DNA of 64,000 nucleotides from Streptomyces sp. NBC_00370 (lineage in GTDB: Bacteria > Actinomycetota > Actinomycetes > Streptomycetales > Streptomycetaceae), in NCBI RefSeq assembly GCF_036084755.1, contig NZ_CP107968.1, positions 7,448,001 to 7,512,000 of the forward strand, written 5' to 3'. Position numbers and translations under genes: made by a program. Below the pieces are notes generated by a model that saw only the letters and a program-made list of their open reading frames with translations, was not told the DNA's origin and did not search any database. Every line of letters begins with the position of its first letter. The stretch's first letter is position 1. This document shows positions 7,923 through 15,721 of the stretch, piece by piece.

Positions 7923-9352
7923 ACAGACGGAAGACCGCCACCGCACGCTTCAGGACCGCTGTCGCGCTCGGCGCGGCGGCCGGCCTCGGCTGCGCCGCCC
8001 TCACCGCCCTGCCCGCCTCGGCGGCGGCGCCCACGGTCAAGGTGCAGTACCGCCAGAGCTCCACCGGGTCCGACCAGGCGGAGCCGTGGTTCAAGGTGGT
8101 CAACACCTCGGGCTCGGCGCTCTCGCTCAGCACGGTCAAGGTCCGCTACTACTTCAAGGCCGACGCCGGCGCCTCGTACACCTTCGCCTGCTCCTGGGCG
8201 GTCAAGGGCTGCGCCAACATCACCGGCACCTTCGGGACCCTCGCCCACCCGACGGCGACCGCCGACCGCTATCTGGAGATCGGCTTCACGGCGGGCGCGG
8301 GCACCCTCGCGCCCGGCGCCGACACCAGCGACATGCAGCTGCGCTTCTACCGCTCCAACTGGGCGTCGCTCAACCAGAGCGACGACTACTCCTACGGTCC
8401 CGCACAGACCTCGTACGGCGACTGGACCAAGGCCACGGCCACCGTGGGCGGGACACTCGTCTGGGGCACCGCCCCCGCGGGCAACGACCCCGGGGGCCCC
8501 ACGGACCCGCCCACCGACCCGCCGACCGATCCGCCCACCGGCGGGGCGACGCTCTTCGACGACTTCAACTACACCTCGTACACCGACCCGTCGATCGCCG
8601 GCCACGGCTGGAGTGTGCGCGCCAACTCCGGCGGACCCGGCATCCCGGGTGCCACCTGGGCCCCCGACAACGTCACCTTCGCCAAGGAGGGGACGAACTC
8701 GATCATGAATCTGGAGACCTCGACCGCCGGCACGGGCGGCACCACCGAGCAGACCGAAGTCCTCACCCAGGCGACGAAGTTCAAGAACGGGACCTACGCG
8801 GCCCGGGTCAAGTTCGCCGACACACCGAAGTCGGGTCCTGACGGCGACCATCTCGTACAGACCTTCTTCACCATCAACGACCTCAAGGCACCGATGGCGG
8901 ACGACTACGCGGAGTACGACTTCGAGTACCTCCCCAACGGCGGCTGGGGCGAGTCGTCCAACATCCTCTACACCACCTCCTGGGAGACCTACAACCCCGA
9001 CCCCTGGGTCGCGGTCAACCAGCACACCGAAGGCCGGTCGAGCTACAACGGCTGGCACGACCTGGTGCTCACCATCGACAACAACGCGATCACGTACTAC
9101 ATCGACGGCCAGCTCTTCGGCACGCACGACGCCCAGTACCTCCCCGAGCGGCCCATGTCGATCAACTTCAACCAGTGGCTGATCGACTTCGGCGGCCAGT
9201 CCAGTACGACCCCGCGCGCCTACGACCAGAAGGTCGACTACGTCCTGCACGTCAAGGACCAGGTACTGACTCCGGCGCAGGTCAGCGCCAAGGTCAACGC
9301 GTACCGCGGCGCGGGGACCGCGTTCGAGGACACGGTGCCGAACGGCGGCTGA
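7919..9352 (+). CDS. Secreted CBM3-GH16 glycoside hydrolase
   Basis: 477 residues. Sec signal peptide to about residue 36 (ending PASAAA), then a CBM3-type cellulose/chitin-binding domain (about 39-175; VKVQYRQSSTGSDQAEPWFK, VKVRYYFKADAG), a Pro/Thr linker (TDPPTDPPTDPPTGG) and a GH16-like catalytic domain (about 205-460). AEYDFEYLPNG fits the GH16 E-x-D-x-E motif that holds nucleophile and acid/base. The ATG overlaps the GH20 stop (ATGA) with AGGAGAGG upstream, so it belongs to the das-like operon. Classical dasABCD ends at the hexosaminidase, so this coupling is unusual. Substrate is not known; a chitin- or cellulose-associated glycan is a reasonable inference. Confidence 0.75.
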   Translation: MNRRKTATARFRTAVALGAAAGLGCAALTALPASAAAPTVKVQYRQSSTGSDQAEPWFKVVNTSGSALSLSTVKVRYYFKADAGASYTFACSWAVKGCANITGTFGTLAHPTATADRYLEIGFTAGAGTLAPGADTSDMQLRFYRSNWASLNQSDDYSYGPAQTSYGDWTKATATVGGTLVWGTAPAGNDPGGPTDPPTDPPTDPPTGGATLFDDFNYTSYTDPSIAGHGWSVRANSGGPGIPGATWAPDNVTFAKEGTNSIMNLETSTAGTGGTTEQTEVLTQATKFKNGTYAARVKFADTPKSGPDGDHLVQTFFTINDLKAPMADDYAEYDFEYLPNGGWGESSNILYTTSWETYNPDPWVAVNQHTEGRSSYNGWHDLVLTIDNNAITYYIDGQLFGTHDAQYLPERPMSINFNQWLIDFGGQSSTTPRAYDQKVDYVLHVKDQVLTPAQVSAKVNAYRGAGTAFEDTVPNGG

Positions 9353-9379
9353 CGAACCGTCAGAAACGTTCACGAAGGG

Positions 9380-9415
9380 CCGGGGTGCGGGTGCCGGAGG
9401 GCGCCCGCACCCCGG
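9380..9415 (+). terminator. Hairpin terminator after the das-like operon
   Basis: A 16-bp stem, CCGGGGTGCGGGTGCC at 9380-9395 and GGCGCCCGCACCCCGG at 9400-9415 with one wobble pair, starts 27 bases after the GH16 stop. No U-run, as is usual in high-GC actinomycetes. Confidence 0.65.
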
Positions 9416-9443
9416 TGTCCGGTTTCGGGACTTGACCGACCCA

Positions 9444-9457
9444 TTGGTCCATACCAA
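9444..9457. promoter_or_regulatory. TTGGTCCATACCAA operator candidate upstream of second SBP gene
   Basis: TTGGT-CCAT-ACCAA inverted repeat. With the preceding CTTGAC at 9431-9436 it repeats the layout at 3321-3346 before the first SBP gene. Likely bound by the same GntR protein. Confidence 0.6.
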
Positions 9458-9551
9458 AATCGGCACACCCGTGCGAACAATGTTCGCTCCCCCCATGTCG
9501 GGTTTCCTCGTTGCGCCACGCTCCCGTGCCATCACGCAGAAGGTGACCTAC

Positions 9552-10814
9552 GTGAAGAACCGCTGTCTTGTCTGTTCCGCGGCGTTGTTGTCCGCCGTCG
9601 CTCTCAGCGGCTGCGGCTCGCTGCCAGGGGGAGGCGGCAAGGACGACTCGCCGACGGTCACGGTCTGGCTGATGAAGGACAGCGTGTCCGACGCGTTCCT
9701 CAAGCGCTTCGTGACCTCGTACGAGAAGTCGCACCCCAAGATCACCCTCGACGTCAAGATCCAGGAGTGGACCGGGATCGGTGACAAGGTCCTGGCAGCG
9801 CTGGACAGCGAGAACCCGCCGGATGTCGTCGAGGTGGGCAACACCCAGGTCGCCCAGTACGCCGAGACCTCGCACCTGCGGGGGCTCACCCTGGAGTCGG
9901 TACGCGACCTCGGCAGCGAGGACTGGCTGCCCGGCCTCGCCCAGCCTGGCCGTATCGAGGGCGACCAGTACGGCATCCCCTGGTACGCCGCCAACCGCAT
10001 CGTGATCTACAACAAGGAACTGTTCGAGGCGGCCGGCATCGACAAGCTGCCCAGGACCCGCGACGAATGGATCGCCGACACCACCGCGCTCAACACCGCC
10101 GACACCCAGGGCATCTATCTCGCGGGACAGGACTGGTACAGCCTGGCCGGCTTCATCTGGGACGAGGGCGGCGAGCTGGCCGTCGAGGACGGCAGCAGCA
10201 ACTGGCACGGCACCCTCGACACGCCCGCAGCCCTGCGCGGCATGGCCTTCTACAAGCAGTTGCAGGGCCTGGGCAACGGGCCGAAGAACTCCGACGAGGC
10301 CACACCGCCGCAGGCCGACGTCTTCGCCAAGGGCGATGTCGCCCAGATCATCTCGACCCCCAGCTCGGCCCGGATCATCGAGGAGAAGAACCCCCATCTC
10401 AAGGGCAAGCTGGGCTTCTTCCCGATCCCCGGCAAGACCGCCGACACGCCGGGCGCCGTGTTCACCGGCGGATCCGACCTGATCGTCCCCAAGAACACCC
10501 ACCACGGCACGGCGGCCACCGATGTGGTCGAGGCGCTCGCGGGCGAGAAGTGGCAGACGGACCTCGCGAGGACCATGAGCTACGTCCCCAACAAGACGAC
10601 CCTCGCCGGGGTCATCAGCGGCGACGAGAGCACGGCGGCGATGGCCGTGGGCGCGGCGCGCGGCCGGGCGACCCCCAACTCGCCGCAGTGGGCCAGCGTC
10701 GAGGCCAAGAACCCGATCAAGCCGTACATGACCGAGGTGCTGGAGGGACAGGACCCGAAGAAGGCCGCCAAGGCGGCGTCGGAGCTGATCACGACGGCGC
10801 TCACCTCCGGCTGA
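9552..10814 (+). CDS. Orphan sugar-binding lipoprotein, paralogue of the DasA-like SBP
   Basis: 420 residues from GTG at 9552. Lipobox LSGC (Cys21). It aligns closely with the 3406-4653 product over the whole length: TVWLMKDSVSDAFLKRF, VVEVGNTQVAQYAE, QYGIPWYAANRIVIYNK, and a nearly identical C-terminal third with RTMSYVPNKTTLAG and AARGRATPNSPQWAS. No permease follows; the next gene is an unrelated acyltransferase. It has its own promoter region carrying the same operator-like motif, so it probably feeds the permeases at 4650-6388 with a different ligand. I rejected the longer in-frame start at 9432 because it runs through the operator. GAAGG precedes the GTG. Confidence 0.87.
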   Translation: MKNRCLVCSAALLSAVALSGCGSLPGGGGKDDSPTVTVWLMKDSVSDAFLKRFVTSYEKSHPKITLDVKIQEWTGIGDKVLAALDSENPPDVVEVGNTQVAQYAETSHLRGLTLESVRDLGSEDWLPGLAQPGRIEGDQYGIPWYAANRIVIYNKELFEAAGIDKLPRTRDEWIADTTALNTADTQGIYLAGQDWYSLAGFIWDEGGELAVEDGSSNWHGTLDTPAALRGMAFYKQLQGLGNGPKNSDEATPPQADVFAKGDVAQIISTPSSARIIEEKNPHLKGKLGFFPIPGKTADTPGAVFTGGSDLIVPKNTHHGTAATDVVEALAGEKWQTDLARTMSYVPNKTTLAGVISGDESTAAMAVGAARGRATPNSPQWASVEAKNPIKPYMTEVLEGQDPKKAAKAASELITTALTSG

Positions 10815-11000
10815 GCCGCGGGGGCGCCCGGGTCGGACGCAGGCGCCGGTGCACCACCCCCGGCATTCAGCCGTCCCACATCCGCTTTCCGCCGTGTGGT
10901 CATGTCAAATCCAGCCGGTGACGGAAGAAACGAGGTGCCGGACCGCCGCAGCACGCGGCGGGCCCGGTCGCCGCCTTTCCCACCGGCACAGGAGACACCC

Positions 11001-11837
11001 ATGCCCGCCGCCGTCCCCGCCCCGCTCCTCCCCACCGCACCCGCCGCACCCGCCCCCGTCGTCCCCACGACACCCGCCCCCTTCGTCGCCGCCCCGCACA
11101 CCGCCGAACCGCGCTACGTGGTCTCCCTCGCCCGCGACCTGCCCGACGTACGCGCCGCCCAGCGGCTGCGCCACCAGGTCTTCGCCGGCGAGCTGGGCGC
11201 CAAGCTCGACAGCTCCGAACCCGGTTACGACAGCGACGCGTTCGACGCGTACTGCGACCACCTGCTGGTACGCGAGGAGCGCAGCGGCGAAGTCGTCGGC
11301 ACGTACCGGCTGCTGCCCCCCGACCGGGCGCGCGACGCCGGACGGCTCTACTCCGACAGCGAGTTCGACCTCTCCCGGCTCGGCCCGATCCGCGACGACC
11401 TGGTCGAGGTCGGCCGCTCCTGCGTGCACCCGCTGCACCGCACCGGCGCCGTCATCAGCCTCATCTGGGCCGGACTCGCCCGCTACATGACCGGCAGCGG
11501 ACACACCTGGCTCGCCGGCTGCTGTTCGGTCCCGCTCGCCGACGGCGGCACACTGGCCGCGTCGACCTGGCGCACCGTACGCGACAAGCACCTCGCCCCC
11601 GAGGGGTACCGGGTCACCCCGCTCCGCCCCTGGACGCCGCAGGACACCGGCAGGCCGGCCCCCAGGACCGAGCTGCCGCCCCTGCTGCGCGGCTATCTGC
11701 GGCTCGGCGCCTGGGTGTGCGGCGCGCCCGCGCACGACCCCGAGTTCGGCGTCGCCGACCTCTACGTCCTGCTGTCGATGCGCCGTACCGACCCGCGCTA
11801 CCTGCGGCACTTCCTGTCGCTCGTACCGGCGGCATGA
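11001..11837 (+). CDS. GNAT-type N-acyltransferase, OlsB-like (ornithine-lipid synthesis candidate)
   Basis: 278 residues. A Pro/Ala-rich N-terminal stretch of about 30 residues precedes a GNAT-like domain containing RLRHQVFAGELGA, GEVVGTYRLLPP and DDLVEVGRSCVHPLHRTGAV. The last matches the EVGRSCVHP block of OlsB enzymes, which attach a 3-hydroxyacyl chain from ACP to ornithine. The ATG at 11001 has AGGAGA 10 bases upstream. The stop overlaps the start of a PlsC-like gene, which fits an olsB-olsA pair making a phosphorus-free ornithine lipid. Family assignment is firm; the exact amino acid and acyl donor are inferred. Confidence 0.72.
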   Translation: MPAAVPAPLLPTAPAAPAPVVPTTPAPFVAAPHTAEPRYVVSLARDLPDVRAAQRLRHQVFAGELGAKLDSSEPGYDSDAFDAYCDHLLVREERSGEVVGTYRLLPPDRARDAGRLYSDSEFDLSRLGPIRDDLVEVGRSCVHPLHRTGAVISLIWAGLARYMTGSGHTWLAGCCSVPLADGGTLAASTWRTVRDKHLAPEGYRVTPLRPWTPQDTGRPAPRTELPPLLRGYLRLGAWVCGAPAHDPEFGVADLYVLLSMRRTDPRYLRHFLSLVPAA

Positions 11838-12721
11838 GCGGCTGGCTGCCCACCGCGCCCTGCACCCCGCGGGGCTGCGGCACGCACCACGGTCCCGTGG
11901 CCCGTACGGCGGTGGCCGCGGGCCGGGTGCTGGCGGGGCTGACCGTCCTGCTCGCGGGGGTCCTCGCCGCGCCCCTGGTCGCCACGCTCGGCGCCGCGCC
12001 CCGTGACCGGCTCACCCGGCACTGGGCGCGCGCCCTGCTCAGGGGATTCGGCCTGCGGGTACGGATCGTCGGCGCCGGGCGGCCGGACACACCGGGGCGG
12101 GGGAGCGGGGTGCTGGTGGTCGCCAACCACATCTCGTGGCTCGACATACCGCTGATCGCCGCTGTCCTGCCGGGCCGGATGCTGGCCAAGAGCGAGATCC
12201 GGCACTGGCCCGTCCTGGGCGGGGTGGCGGCGCGCGGCGGCACCCTCTTCGTCGAGCGCGAGCGGCTGCGGGCACTGCCCGCGACCGTACGCACCCTCGC
12301 TTCGGCGCTCACCGACGGCTCACGGGTGATCGTCTTCCCCGAGGCGTGCACCTGGTGCGGCGGCGGCCGGGGCCGCTTCACCCCGGCGGTGTTCCAGGCC
12401 GCGCTGGACGCGGGTGTGCCCGTACGGCCCGTCCGGATCACCTACCGGGGGCCCGAAGGACACCGCTCCGGTGCGCCGGCCTTCGTCGGCGACGACACCC
12501 TGACCGCATCGCTGTGGCGGATCGCGACGGCCGGCGGCCTCACGGCGGAGATCACGGTCCTGCCGCTGATCCCCGCCGGTCTGCACACCGACCGCCGCGC
12601 GCTCGCCCTCGCCGGTCAGCTCACCGTCGCGAGCGACAGCGCGAACCGTCCCGCCTCATCGGTCCACCAGTGCGTCAGCTCCATCCCCGCGGCGGCCAGC
12701 TCGGCGCGCACACCGTCCTGA
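11834..12721 (+). CDS. PlsC/OlsA-like O-acyltransferase (1-acyl-glycerol-3-phosphate acyltransferase family)
   Basis: 295 residues with a membrane segment at about 23-50. NHISWLD provides the HX4D catalytic motif, GGTLFVER is block II and FPEACTW is the block III variant of the EGTR motif. Such enzymes acylate lysophospholipids or, as OlsA, the hydroxyl of lyso-ornithine lipid. Coupling to the OlsB-like gene (ATGA) favours the latter. The last ~35 codons (12616-12721) run antisense through the end of egtD and are Ala/Ser/Thr-rich, so the family homology probably ends before them. This 106-bp convergent overlap is unusually long. Confidence 0.75.
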   Translation: MSGWLPTAPCTPRGCGTHHGPVARTAVAAGRVLAGLTVLLAGVLAAPLVATLGAAPRDRLTRHWARALLRGFGLRVRIVGAGRPDTPGRGSGVLVVANHISWLDIPLIAAVLPGRMLAKSEIRHWPVLGGVAARGGTLFVERERLRALPATVRTLASALTDGSRVIVFPEACTWCGGGRGRFTPAVFQAALDAGVPVRPVRITYRGPEGHRSGAPAFVGDDTLTASLWRIATAGGLTAEITVLPLIPAGLHTDRRALALAGQLTVASDSANRPASSVHQCVSSIPAAASSARTPS

Positions 12722-13578
12722 CGGAACTTCGCCGACACCTCCGTACGGACCTCCTCACCGGCCTCGAAGCTGACCAGCAGATCCAGCTCGGGGATCTTCA
12801 CGGTGAGGGCGCGCCGGGCCCGCAGCCGCATCTCGATCCACTCCTGCTCCCGGTCCCAGCGCGCCACATGCTCGAAGTCGGCGGGGTCGAAGTCGGCGCC
12901 CAGCTCACGGTCCATGACCGACAGCACGTTCTTGTTGAAGGCCGCCGTCACACCGGCCGCGTCGTCGTAGGCGCTGACCAGCGTGGACTCGTCCTTCACC
13001 AGGTCCGTACCGAGCAGCAGCGTGTCGCCGGGGTCCAGCAGCGCGCGCACCGACGCCAGGAACCGGGCGCGTTCGGCGGGCAGCAGATTGCCGACGGTGC
13101 CGCCGAGGAAGGCGACCAGCCGTGGCCCCGGTGTGGCGGGCAGTTCGAGACCGGCGGTGAAGTCGGCGATCAGCGCGTGCACCCGCAGGTCGGGACGGTC
13201 GGCGACGAGTGCTTCGGCCGCCCCGGTCAGGGCGCTCTCGCTCACGTCGACCGGGACATAACTGTGCAGTCCCTTCAGCGCGTCGAGCAGATGGCGGGTC
13301 TTCTCCGACGAGCCCGAACCCAGCTCGACCAGGGTGCTCGCGCCGCTCGCCGCCGCGATCTCCCCGGCCCTCGCGAGCAGGATCTCCCGCTCCGCGCGGG
13401 TCGGGTAGTACTCGGGCAGCCGGGTGATCTCCTCGAACAGTTCGCTGCCGCGCGCGTCGTAGAACCACTTGGGCGGCAGCGTCTTGGGCGTACGGGTCAG
13501 GCCCTCACGCACGTCGGCGCGCAGCGCGGCGTCGGTGGCGTCCTCGGGCAGGGTGCGGGTCAGCTGGAAGGGGCTCAC
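12616..13578 (-). CDS. egtD: L-histidine N-alpha-methyltransferase, ergothioneine biosynthesis
   Basis: 320 residues from GTG at 13578. The SAM-binding motif LVELGSGSSEKTRHLLDAL (about residues 75-93), LPPKWFYDARGSELFEEI near the N-terminus and FLGGTVGNLLP are typical of EgtD (DUF2260). EgtD trimethylates histidine to hercynine. It is the last gene of the operon, its start overlapping the egtC stop (GTGA). The C-terminus HWWTDEAGRFALSLATVS is normal, so the overlap with the facing PlsC-like gene reflects extension of that gene. Confidence 0.93.
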   Translation of the reverse strand: MSPFQLTRTLPEDATDAALRADVREGLTRTPKTLPPKWFYDARGSELFEEITRLPEYYPTRAEREILLARAGEIAAASGASTLVELGSGSSEKTRHLLDALKGLHSYVPVDVSESALTGAAEALVADRPDLRVHALIADFTAGLELPATPGPRLVAFLGGTVGNLLPAERARFLASVRALLDPGDTLLLGTDLVKDESTLVSAYDDAAGVTAAFNKNVLSVMDRELGADFDPADFEHVARWDREQEWIEMRLRARRALTVKIPELDLLVSFEAGEEVRTEVSAKFRQDGVRAELAAAGMELTHWWTDEAGRFALSLATVS

Positions 13579-14330
13579 GCGGGGGGCTCCTTGAGGGGGG
13601 TCAGCGACAGGTCGGTACGGGTGGCGACGACCAGCGTCCGGTCGGGGATCCCGCGCCAGCGCGGATCGTCGTCGTACGGCTCGGAGGCGACCACCACACC
13701 GTCGTCCGGCCCGGTGAGCGTCCAGAGGGTGTCCCCCCAGGCGGTCGCCGCGATCGTGCCGCCGTCGGTGAGCAGCAGATTGAGCCGGGACGCCGGCGCG
13801 GCGGCGGCCACCTCGGTCACGGTGTCGGCCAGCGCCTCGCCGATCGAGTCGCCGCGCCGCAGCCGGTGCAGGATCAGCGCCCACACGAGTGCGGAATCGG
13901 TACGGGCGGCCAGGGACAGCAGCTCTTCGCCGGGCAGCCCGGCGGCTAGCGCCGCCAGACTCCCCGGCCAGCCCTTGACCGCCCCGTTGTGACTGAACAG
14001 CCAGGGCCCGGACGCGAAGGGCGCGGCCGCGGCCTCCCCGTCGGCGCCCGGCTCCGTCGCGTCCCGCACGGCGGCGAGCAGCGCGGTCGTACGGACCACC
14101 CGGGCCAGATCGGTGAAGCCGAGGTCGGCCCAGATGGGCCCGGCGCGCCGGTAGCGGGCCGGCGCCGGATCGCCCTCCGCGTACCAGCCGACCCCGAAAC
14201 CGTCGGCGTTCACCGTGCCGTGCCGCTGCATGCGCGGCTCCCACGACTGCCGGTACAGCGCGTGGGCGGGTGCGACCAGCACCTCGCCCAGCGCCGCCGG
14301 CGGCCCGAGCCGGGCGAGATGGCGGCACAT
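13575..14330 (-). CDS. egtC: Gamma-glutamyl-hercynylcysteine sulfoxide hydrolase (class II amidotransferase fold)
   Basis: 251 residues starting MCRHLARLG, so Met removal exposes the N-terminal Cys2 nucleophile of Ntn-type glutamine amidotransferases. NADGFGVGWYAEGD and LFSHNGAVKGWPG are the substrate-pocket motifs. EgtC removes glutamate from the sulfoxide conjugate made by EgtB. ATG overlaps the egtB stop. A longer in-frame start at 14558 would bury the catalytic Cys and is rejected. Confidence 0.92.
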   Translation of the reverse strand: MCRHLARLGPPAALGEVLVAPAHALYRQSWEPRMQRHGTVNADGFGVGWYAEGDPAPARYRRAGPIWADLGFTDLARVVRTTALLAAVRDATEPGADGEAAAAPFASGPWLFSHNGAVKGWPGSLAALAAGLPGEELLSLAARTDSALVWALILHRLRRGDSIGEALADTVTEVAAAAPASRLNLLLTDGGTIAATAWGDTLWTLTGPDDGVVVASEPYDDDPRWRGIPDRTLVVATRTDLSLTPLKEPPA

Positions 14331-15721
14331 CAGGCGCCCTCCCCGGGTGCCGCGTCCCGCGCGGTGCGGAACCCGGCGAAGATCTGCCGCCTGACGGGCA
14401 GGTCCCAGTTGCGGAACGTGCCGCGGCAGGCCACGGAGTCCACCGCGAACGAGCCGCCGCGCAGCACCTTGTGCGCGCTGCCGAAGAACACTTCCGAGTA
14501 CTCCCGGTACGGGAACGCCACGAAGCCCGGGTACGGCAGGAAGTCGCTCGACGTCCACTCCCAGACGTCCCCGATCAGCTGGCGCACCCCGAGCGGTGAG
14601 GCGCCGCGCGGATAGCTGCCGACCGGCGCGGGGCGCAGATGGCGCTGGCCCAGGTTGGCGTGCTCCTGCGACGGCTCCTCGTCACCCCACGGGAAACGCA
14701 GCGAGCGCCCGGTGGCCGGGTCCCAGCGCGCCGCCTTCTCCCATTCCTCCTCGCTGGGCAACCTGCGCCCCGCCCAGCGGGCGTACGCGTCGGCCTCGTA
14801 CCAGCTCACGTGCAGCACCGGCTCGTCCATCGGCACCGGCTCGACCGTGCCGAAGCGGCGGCGCAGCCACTGGTCGGCCTCGCGCCGCCAGAACTGCGGC
14901 GCGCCGATGCCGTGCTCGCGGATCTGGGCCCAGCCCTCCGGGGCCCACCACCGCTCGTCGGTGTAGCCGCCGTCCTCGACGAAGCGCAGATAGTCGCCGT
15001 TGGTGACCGGCACGCTGTCGATGAAGAAGGCCGGCACCAGCCGCTGGTGCGCCGGGCGTTCGTTGTCCAGCGCCCACGGCTCCGCCGTGGTGCCCATCGT
15101 GAAGCGCCCCGCCGGCACCAGCACCTCGGCGGGCAGCCCCGTCACGTCACCGGCGGGCGGCTCGGGCGCGGTCAGCGCCGCCGGACCCTTGCGCAGCTGG
15201 TGGGTGATGAGCATGGTCTCGTCGTGCTGCTGCTCGTGCTGCGCGATCATCCCGAAGGCGAAGCCGGCGTCCAGCAGCCGGCCGCCGCCCCCGGTCAGCG
15301 GCGCGTGCTCGATGATGTCGAGCACCCGCCCCCGTACGTCGGACGCGTACGCGCGCGCCTCGGCGGGCGCCAGCAGCGGCAGGGTGGGCCGCTCGGAGCG
15401 CGGGTGCTCGAAGGCGTCGTAGACGGAGTCGATCTCGGGACGCAGCGCGTCCCCGCCGCCGACGTTACGCAGCAGCCACTGCTCCTCCTGGTTGCCGATG
15501 TGCGCCAGGTCCCAGACCAGCGGGGACATCAGCGGCGAGTGCTGCGCGGTCAGATCGTGGTCGTCGACGCAGGAGGTCAGCAGCGCCGTACGGGCGCGTG
15601 CGGTGGTCAGCGACTCGACGGCGCGGCGGCGCAGCGCCTCGGCCGAGTCGGCGGATATCTCGGTGACGGTCGCTTGCGGGGCGCGCGGGGCCTGCGGGCT
15701 CCCGGCGGTTCGGTCGGTCAT
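14330..15721 (-). CDS. egtB: Ergothioneine synthase, hercynine C-S bond-forming iron enzyme
   Basis: 463 residues. An N-terminal DinB-like domain (about 30-190) carries iron ligands: the His of DLAHIGNQEEQW and the HX3HXE site in AQHEQQHDET. A C-terminal FGE-sulfatase domain (about 200-455) contains FTMGTTAEPWALDNERP, PVTNGDYLRFVEDGGY and RLPSEEEWEKAA. EgtB couples hercynine to gamma-glutamylcysteine with oxygen. Start and stop overlap egtA and egtC, so translation is coupled. Confidence 0.94.
   Translation of the reverse strand: MTDRTAGSPQAPRAPQATVTEISADSAEALRRRAVESLTTARARTALLTSCVDDHDLTAQHSPLMSPLVWDLAHIGNQEEQWLLRNVGGGDALRPEIDSVYDAFEHPRSERPTLPLLAPAEARAYASDVRGRVLDIIEHAPLTGGGGRLLDAGFAFGMIAQHEQQHDETMLITHQLRKGPAALTAPEPPAGDVTGLPAEVLVPAGRFTMGTTAEPWALDNERPAHQRLVPAFFIDSVPVTNGDYLRFVEDGGYTDERWWAPEGWAQIREHGIGAPQFWRREADQWLRRRFGTVEPVPMDEPVLHVSWYEADAYARWAGRRLPSEEEWEKAARWDPATGRSLRFPWGDEEPSQEHANLGQRHLRPAPVGSYPRGASPLGVRQLIGDVWEWTSSDFLPYPGFVAFPYREYSEVFFGSAHKVLRGGSFAVDSVACRGTFRNWDLPVRRQIFAGFRTARDAAPGEGA

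Noticed and set aside
10824..10848. GGCGCC inverted copies after the second SBP gene as a terminator
   Set aside because: Only 6 bp of stem with a long loop; too weak to call in GC-rich DNA.
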